8,229 bases of DNA, from positions 1 through 8,229 of the forward strand of contig CATZRJ010000060.1 in assembly GCA_958423535.1 (NCBI GenBank), given 5' to 3'. The translations under genes and the position numbers were made by a program. Each line of letters opens with the position of its first letter. Positions within the stretch are counted from its first letter, which is position 1. The notes under the pieces were generated by a model. The model ran no database searches. It saw only the letters and a program-made list of their open reading frames with translations, and was not told the origin of the DNA. This DNA is from an uncultured Collinsella sp. Its GTDB lineage: Bacteria; Actinomycetota; Coriobacteriia; Coriobacteriales; Coriobacteriaceae. This document shows, piece by piece, positions 4,781 to 8,229 of the stretch.

Positions 4781-6661
4781 CTAAATCGTGGGAAACGCGA
4801 CAACGTCGGCGGGGCGTGCCAACGTCTCGGCAATTTGGTCTTGCACCTCAAGCAGACAATCGAGCAGCAGCGGGTTAAAGGTGCCGCACTTACCGTCCAG
4901 GATCATCTGAATTGCCTCCTTGTGCGGGATAGCGTCCTTGTACACGCGCACGCTCGTCAGAGCATCGTACACGTCGGCCACCGAAACCACCTGTGCGGCA
5001 ATGGGAATTTCGTCGCCCTTAAGGCCATCGGGATAACCCTTGCCGTCCCAGCGCTCGTGATGCCAACGCGCAATCTGGTACGCATATTCCATAAGCGCAT
5101 TGCCGGCGTGATGGCTACCCAGCTCAAGCAGCATGTCGGCGCCGATCGTGGTATGCGTCTTCATAATCTCGAACTCCTCGGACGTAAGGCGCCCGGGTTT
5201 GTTGAGAATCGCATCGTCAATCGACATCTTGCCGATATCGTGCAGCGCCGAAGCCAGGGCAATCGTGGAGCGCTCCTCATTGTCAAGGGAAATGGTGTCG
5301 CTACGCTGGACCAGACAGCCAAGCAGCAGCTCGGTCAGCTTTTCGATGTTCGTAACGTGCCTGCCGCTCTCGCCGTTGCGAAGCTCCATGACGCCAGCCA
5401 TGATGTCGATGAGCATGCGACTGTTCTTGACACGCTCGTTGTACTGCTGGGACAGCAGGCTCGTCAGGCGGCGCTGTTTGGCGTATAGGCGGATGGTGTT
5501 GCTTACACGGCGGCGCACGACACGGGAGTCAAACGGGCGGTTGATATAGTCCGAGGCGCCCAGCTCGTACGCGCGCAGAACCATATCATCGGAATCTTCG
5601 CTCGAAATCATGATGACAGGCAGATTGTCACTAACCGATCGGCGCGACAGACCGGCCAGCACCTCAAAGCCGCTTATGCCCGGCATGACAATATCCAGCA
5701 GCACGAGCGACAACTCATCACCATAGCGGTCGACCATGTCGAGCGCCGTACGACCGTTGTCGGCCTCGAGGATGCAATACTCGTCCTTGAGCATCTCGCT
5801 GAGAATGACTCGGTTCATCTCGGAGTCATCGACAATAAGTACCAAAGGCTTTTCGCTTTGGAAGGCCTCGATGGAATCGGCATCGGTCACGACCGTACCG
5901 GCTTTTGCCTTAGCGCGGCTCAGTAACTGGACAGCGCGGCCAACGCCCTCATCGACCGTCTCGCCATGAATGCGAACGCCACCAACACATGCCGTCAAGC
6001 TCACGTACTCATGGCCCGGAATAATCGTGGAACGAACGGCATCGGACACCTGATGCAGGCGACGGGTGAAGTCATCGGAGGGAATATTGGGCATGACAAC
6101 CACAAACTTGTCGCAGCCATAGCGCACAAGCTCGTCAGTCGAACGGATTCCGCTGCGCATGGCTGTCGCCACGGCACCGAGCGCAAGGTCGCCGGCATGA
6201 CGGCCACACGTATCGTTGAAGACCTTAAAATCATCAAGGTCGATCATCGCAACGCCGGCATTCATGCGGGCGCTACGGAGCTTTTCCTCGTAATATCGGC
6301 GATTGTGCACGCTCGTCAGCACGTCGGTGTAGACAAGGTCCTCTTTTGCAGCCTCTTGCCCATCGATCGGACGCACCATCAGCAGGACATGAGGCTCGCC
6401 CTCGACCTTCAGAGGGCGCAGATGGGCGCGGTACTCAACGCCATCGTTGAGCAGTTGCTCCGACACCTCATCGGAATCTGTCAAGGCCTCAAGACTTGCC
6501 TGGCGCAAACAAGGGCAGCGATCACCGGCGAGCAGGCAGTTAGGCTCGCTCTTAATCTGATCGGCCGACAGCAAACGTACCACGGGGTAGGTCTTCGCGA
6601 CACGGGCGACCTCGGTGGCAGCCTCCTCGTCGGTTAGATTGACCTCGTGATTATTGAGCAT
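4781..6661 (-). CDS. Degenerate GGDEF - receiver - HD-GYP protein, probable c-di-GMP phosphodiesterase
   Basis: A 626-residue, apparently cytosolic signalling protein. Residues 1-110 are a possible PAS-like region with clustered cysteines (Cys42, Cys49, Cys51). Residues 111-255 are a GGDEF domain: LTSVHNRRYY and AMIDLDDFKVFND are conserved, but the catalytic motif reads GCDKF (182-186), so cyclase activity is unlikely. The RxxD inhibitory site RSTD (173-176) sits at the canonical distance of five residues before it. Residues 272-390 are a receiver domain with acidic pair Asp278/279, phospho-acceptor Asp323 and Ser353; the usual Lys of KPF is Arg375. Residues 410-610 are an HD-GYP domain with His435, HDIGK (474-478), His503, HHERWDGKGYP (534-544) and Asp563, all in place, which predicts hydrolysis of c-di-GMP. 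AAAGGG precedes the ATG at 6661. The Hpt gene follows. The domain order, with the receiver in the middle, is less usual than an N-terminal receiver. Confidence 0.93.
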   Translation of the reverse strand: MLNNHEVNLTDEEAATEVARVAKTYPVVRLLSADQIKSEPNCLLAGDRCPCLRQASLEALTDSDEVSEQLLNDGVEYRAHLRPLKVEGEPHVLLMVRPIDGQEAAKEDLVYTDVLTSVHNRRYYEEKLRSARMNAGVAMIDLDDFKVFNDTCGRHAGDLALGAVATAMRSGIRSTDELVRYGCDKFVVVMPNIPSDDFTRRLHQVSDAVRSTIIPGHEYVSLTACVGGVRIHGETVDEGVGRAVQLLSRAKAKAGTVVTDADSIEAFQSEKPLVLIVDDSEMNRVILSEMLKDEYCILEADNGRTALDMVDRYGDELSLVLLDIVMPGISGFEVLAGLSRRSVSDNLPVIMISSEDSDDMVLRAYELGASDYINRPFDSRVVRRRVSNTIRLYAKQRRLTSLLSQQYNERVKNSRMLIDIMAGVMELRNGESGRHVTNIEKLTELLLGCLVQRSDTISLDNEERSTIALASALHDIGKMSIDDAILNKPGRLTSEEFEIMKTHTTIGADMLLELGSHHAGNALMEYAYQIARWHHERWDGKGYPDGLKGDEIPIAAQVVSVADVYDALTSVRVYKDAIPHKEAIQMILDGKCGTFNPLLLDCLLEVQDQIAETLARPADVVAFPTI

Positions 6662-6685
6662 ATGGGGCCCTTTCGATAGCTTCGC

Positions 6686-6714
6686 ATGGTAGCGGTGGGT
6701 TCCAAATGTTACAA
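6686..6714 (-). promoter_or_regulatory. Possible promoter of the GGDEF-HD-GYP/Hpt operon
   Basis: On the minus strand TTGTAA (6709-6714) and TACCAT (6686-6691) are 17 bases apart, each matching four of six consensus positions. Transcription would begin near 6680, about 19 bases before the ATG. The match is moderate, but nothing better lies in the 211-base gap. Confidence 0.35.
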
Positions 6715-6722
6715 GGGTAACA
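6707..6722. promoter_or_regulatory. TGTTAC-AAGG-GTAACA palindrome at the c-di-GMP operon promoter
   Basis: A perfect 6-bp inverted repeat with a 4-base centre. It overlaps the candidate -35 element, and a third copy of the half-site, TGTTACA, lies at 6753-6759. The position suits an operator; the factor is unknown. No hairpin-plus-T-tract logic applies. Confidence 0.4.
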
Positions 6723-6872
6723 CCTTGCCGATGCAGGTAAGCACGTGAATGCTGTTACATTTTTATGAGTTGGCAGACGGCGCGATTGAAGCCGCAGACG
6801 TGAGGTTTTAAGCATATTTGTTAACAAGGCCGAAACGTTTGCGGGTGAAGTCTGCTTTGGCTATTGCGGGTG
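6723..6872. other. Intergenic region between the hydrolase and the c-di-GMP operon
   Basis: No gene or c-di-GMP riboswitch is recognisable here. It holds an extra TGTTACA half-site (6753-6759), a 7-base direct repeat GCAGACG at 6773-6779 and 6794-6800 (21 bases, about two helical turns apart), a perfect 10-bp palindrome TTGTTAACAA (6818-6827), and two copies of TTGCGGGTG near 6839 and 6864. No convincing intrinsic terminator for the hydrolase gene is visible. Confidence 0.5.
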
Positions 6873-7670
6873 TTAGAGCCCCAGGATGCCAAGGACAGTC
6901 TGGGCAGCCGCTCCCGGGCGATCGCGCAGGCCGTTGTGCGCGCCGGGAACCATTACGAGTGGACAGTCCAAAAGCTCAGCCGCCACCCTTGTGCCCGCCT
7001 CGCGAGGCGTGCCAATCGAGAGCTCGCCCAGGAGCACGGCGGCCACCGTTCTTGACGCGCGGACGCTATCCCAATCGGGAACGCAGGTCATAGTAATCCC
7101 GTATTCGTTTGCCATGAAGCTGCGGCCGTTGCGCAGGGCATGCTTGGCTTCTGCCTCGGTTAACTTGGGGGCCTCAGGGTCCGAATCGCCGATGGCGCCC
7201 AGGAAGGCCCGTAATGCCCTGGAGACCTTTCCCGCGGCGATCATCTCGAGCAAAACCGGGGCCGCGCCCAGACCGGCACCCTCATCCGTCACGGCGGGTT
7301 CATGCAGAATCGCACGCGAGATTATGGTGGGGTTTGCACGGAGAAGCTCCAGCGTCACCAGCGTACCGGCACTGTGCGCGAGCACGTTTGCCGGAGTGCC
7401 AATATGCTCGATAACGGCCTGCAGGTCCGCGGCCTGGACGGCGAGGTCGTAGCGTCCGTCTGCAGCGTCGCCGCTCTCGCCGCAACCGCGCCGGTCGTAG
7501 GTAATGACGCGATAGTCACAGGCGAGCTCGCGGGCGATGGCGTCAAAAAAGACGCCGTCGACGCAGGCACCGTGCACGCAAACCAAGGCGGGTGCGTCGG
7601 ACGATACAACCGGGCCGGCATACTCGCGGCAGGCGATCGTAGTGCCCGCATTCTCGACCGTAAAATCCAT
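6873..7670 (-). CDS. Alpha/beta-fold hydrolase
   Basis: A complete 265-residue cytosolic enzyme without a signal peptide. The alpha/beta hydrolase pattern is clear: the oxyanion segment VCVHGACVDG (30-39), YDRRGCGESG (58-67), the nucleophile elbow AHSAGTL with Ser100, and the C-terminal catalytic His245 in VPGAHNGL. The acid member is not certain; Glu216 in LLGELS is the best candidate. The elbow is AHSAG rather than the common GHSxG. These proteins hydrolyse esters, amides or similar bonds; the substrate cannot be told from sequence. The ATG at 7670 is preceded by a weak GATGGGA. It is transcribed away from the radical SAM gene and upstream of the c-di-GMP operon, but a 211-base gap separates it from the latter, so they are probably independent. 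Confidence 0.88.
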   Translation of the reverse strand: MDFTVENAGTTIACREYAGPVVSSDAPALVCVHGACVDGVFFDAIARELACDYRVITYDRRGCGESGDAADGRYDLAVQAADLQAVIEHIGTPANVLAHSAGTLVTLELLRANPTIISRAILHEPAVTDEGAGLGAAPVLLEMIAAGKVSRALRAFLGAIGDSDPEAPKLTEAEAKHALRNGRSFMANEYGITMTCVPDWDSVRASRTVAAVLLGELSIGTPREAGTRVAAELLDCPLVMVPGAHNGLRDRPGAAAQTVLGILGL

Positions 7671-7865
7671 ACTGTGTTCCCATCGTCAACACCACCAGGC
7701 CGTGCCGGGGTGCGGCTTGGTCAGATGGCGTCATTTTGTGTGTACATGAATGCGTCTACTGTACCCAGCTCGCACCCTTTCATGACAGGGTTTCGAAAAC
7801 TCGCCCGATTGCAAGGTTTCTGCCTAAACAACAGCGCCCAAACCCGCAACCCACATGAAGGCCGA

Positions 7866-7874
7866 TGCTATGCT
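7866..7874 (+). promoter_or_regulatory. Possible extended -10 promoter of the radical SAM gene
   Basis: TGC-TATGCT has the TG-N-TATNNT form of an extended -10 element and would start transcription about 25 bases before the ATG at 7906. No good -35 is seen at 17 bases. The rest of the divergent gap (7671-7865) holds no gene I can support; there is a GTACA/TGTAC inverted pair at about 7742-7772. Confidence 0.3.
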
Positions 7875-7890
7875 TAAGCTCAACTGTCCC

Positions 7891-7896
7891 AAGGAG
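7891..7896 (+). promoter_or_regulatory. Ribosome-binding site that decides the radical SAM start
   Basis: AAGGAG lies nine bases before the ATG at 7906 but only three before the ATG at 7900, favouring 7906. An in-frame ATG at 7870 also exists, with only AAGG eight bases upstream. Confidence 0.6.
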
Positions 7897-7905
7897 CATA
7901 TGCCT

Positions 7906-8229
7906 ATGTCTACGTTTTTAAATGCCAGCCCCATCTTTGGGCCCGTTCGCAGCCGTCGCCTGGGCCTTTCGCTCGGCGTCAACATGATGCCGGCCAGCGG
8001 CAAAATCTGCACGTTCGACTGCATTTACTGCGAAAACGGTCTCAACGCTGAGCGCCCCTGCCATGAGCCGTACAACATAGCTGCCGTGGCACTCGACGCG
8101 CTCGAGGTAAAGCTGCGCGAGATGGCAGCCGAGGGCGAGCTCCCCGATGTAATCACCTTCGCAGGCAACGGCGAGCCCACCGCCGCACCGGAGTTTCCGC
8201 AGGCCATCGCCGGCGCCGTCGCGCTGCGC
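7906..8229 (+). CDS. Radical SAM protein, COG0731-like, 3' truncated
   Basis: The first 108 residues of a gene that runs off the window. The start reads MSTFLNASPIFGPVRSRRLG. The GPVxSRRLGxSLGVN opening, the cluster motif CTFDCIYC (CX3CX2C, binding the 4Fe-4S cluster that cleaves S-adenosylmethionine) and the following TFAGNGEPT motif are hallmarks of the COG0731 branch, named after archaeal wyosine tRNA-modifying enzymes. Bacterial members are widespread and their substrate is largely unassigned, so the wyosine name should not be transferred. The enzyme is cytosolic and likely oxygen-sensitive, which fits an anaerobe. It is divergent from the hydrolase gene. Most family members are about 200-320 residues, so roughly half or more is missing. 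Confidence 0.88.
   Translation, partial: MSTFLNASPIFGPVRSRRLGLSLGVNMMPASGKICTFDCIYCENGLNAERPCHEPYNIAAVALDALEVKLREMAAEGELPDVITFAGNGEPTAAPEFPQAIAGAVALR

Noticed and set aside
4442..5488. Long open frame (348 codons) on the plus strand
   Set aside because: It is antisense to the Hpt and HD-GYP genes, whose protein motifs are unmistakable; long antisense frames are common in GC-rich coding DNA.
6662..6872. c-di-GMP riboswitch upstream of the GGDEF-HD-GYP gene
   Set aside because: I looked for the GEMM-type conserved core and found none; the predicted leader would be only about 20 bases.
7746..7877. Possible 43-codon gene in the divergent gap before the radical SAM gene
   Set aside because: No ribosome-binding site before its ATG, no recognisable features, and it overlaps the likely promoter of the radical SAM gene.

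Overview
The window looks like chromosomal DNA from a high-GC, anaerobic Actinobacterium, most likely a Coriobacteriia gut commensal of the Collinsella type. I infer this from the style of the proteins (a GGDEF-REC-HD-GYP protein with a separate Hpt, a C26 peptidase, a COG0731 radical SAM protein) and from the GC-rich flanking genes. No 16S rRNA or other taxonomic marker is present. There are no tRNA or rRNA genes, CRISPR arrays or transposases.

Layout. (1) 1-630, plus strand: the 3' part of a class I glutamine amidotransferase-like peptidase C26, followed by a strong GC-rich hairpin at 665-702. (2) 742-3126, minus strand: a tightly overlapping three-gene ABC exporter operon (ATPase, permease, permease) of the BcrA/lantibiotic-immunity style. 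A TTGACA-type promoter (3165-3193) lies just upstream. (3) 3271-4169, minus strand: a DUF2975 four-helix membrane protein followed by a small Cro/CI-type (YozG-like) regulator, ending in an intrinsic terminator at 3201-3232. (4) 4282-4376: a 95-bp nested inverted repeat. (5) 4400-6661, minus strand: a c-di-GMP signalling operon. It encodes a degenerate GGDEF - receiver - intact HD-GYP protein and then a free-standing Hpt phosphotransfer protein. (6) 6873-7670, minus strand: an alpha/beta hydrolase. (7) 7906 to the end, plus strand: the N-terminal third of a radical SAM enzyme, truncated by the window edge.

The point most worth following is the link between blocks 2 and 3. The region upstream of the DUF2975-regulator operon carries a 34-bp, 13-bp-arm near-perfect inverted repeat (4190-4223). 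A second 34-bp site with the same outer TATCG...CGATA half-sites at identical spacing overlaps the -10 element of the ABC operon (3145-3178). The simplest reading is that the small regulator represses both its own operon and the exporter, making one five-gene membrane-stress or peptide-export module. The ABC genes are also visibly less GC-rich (sampled lines about 43-50% GC against about 57-70% in the C26 gene), which suggests the block is accessory.

In the c-di-GMP operon the GGDEF motif has decayed to GCDKF while the RxxD inhibitory site survives, and the HD-GYP metal and GYP residues are all present. The protein therefore looks like a c-di-GMP-sensing, phosphorylation-gated phosphodiesterase rather than a cyclase. 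The downstream Hpt gene suggests input from a phosphorelay whose kinase is elsewhere.
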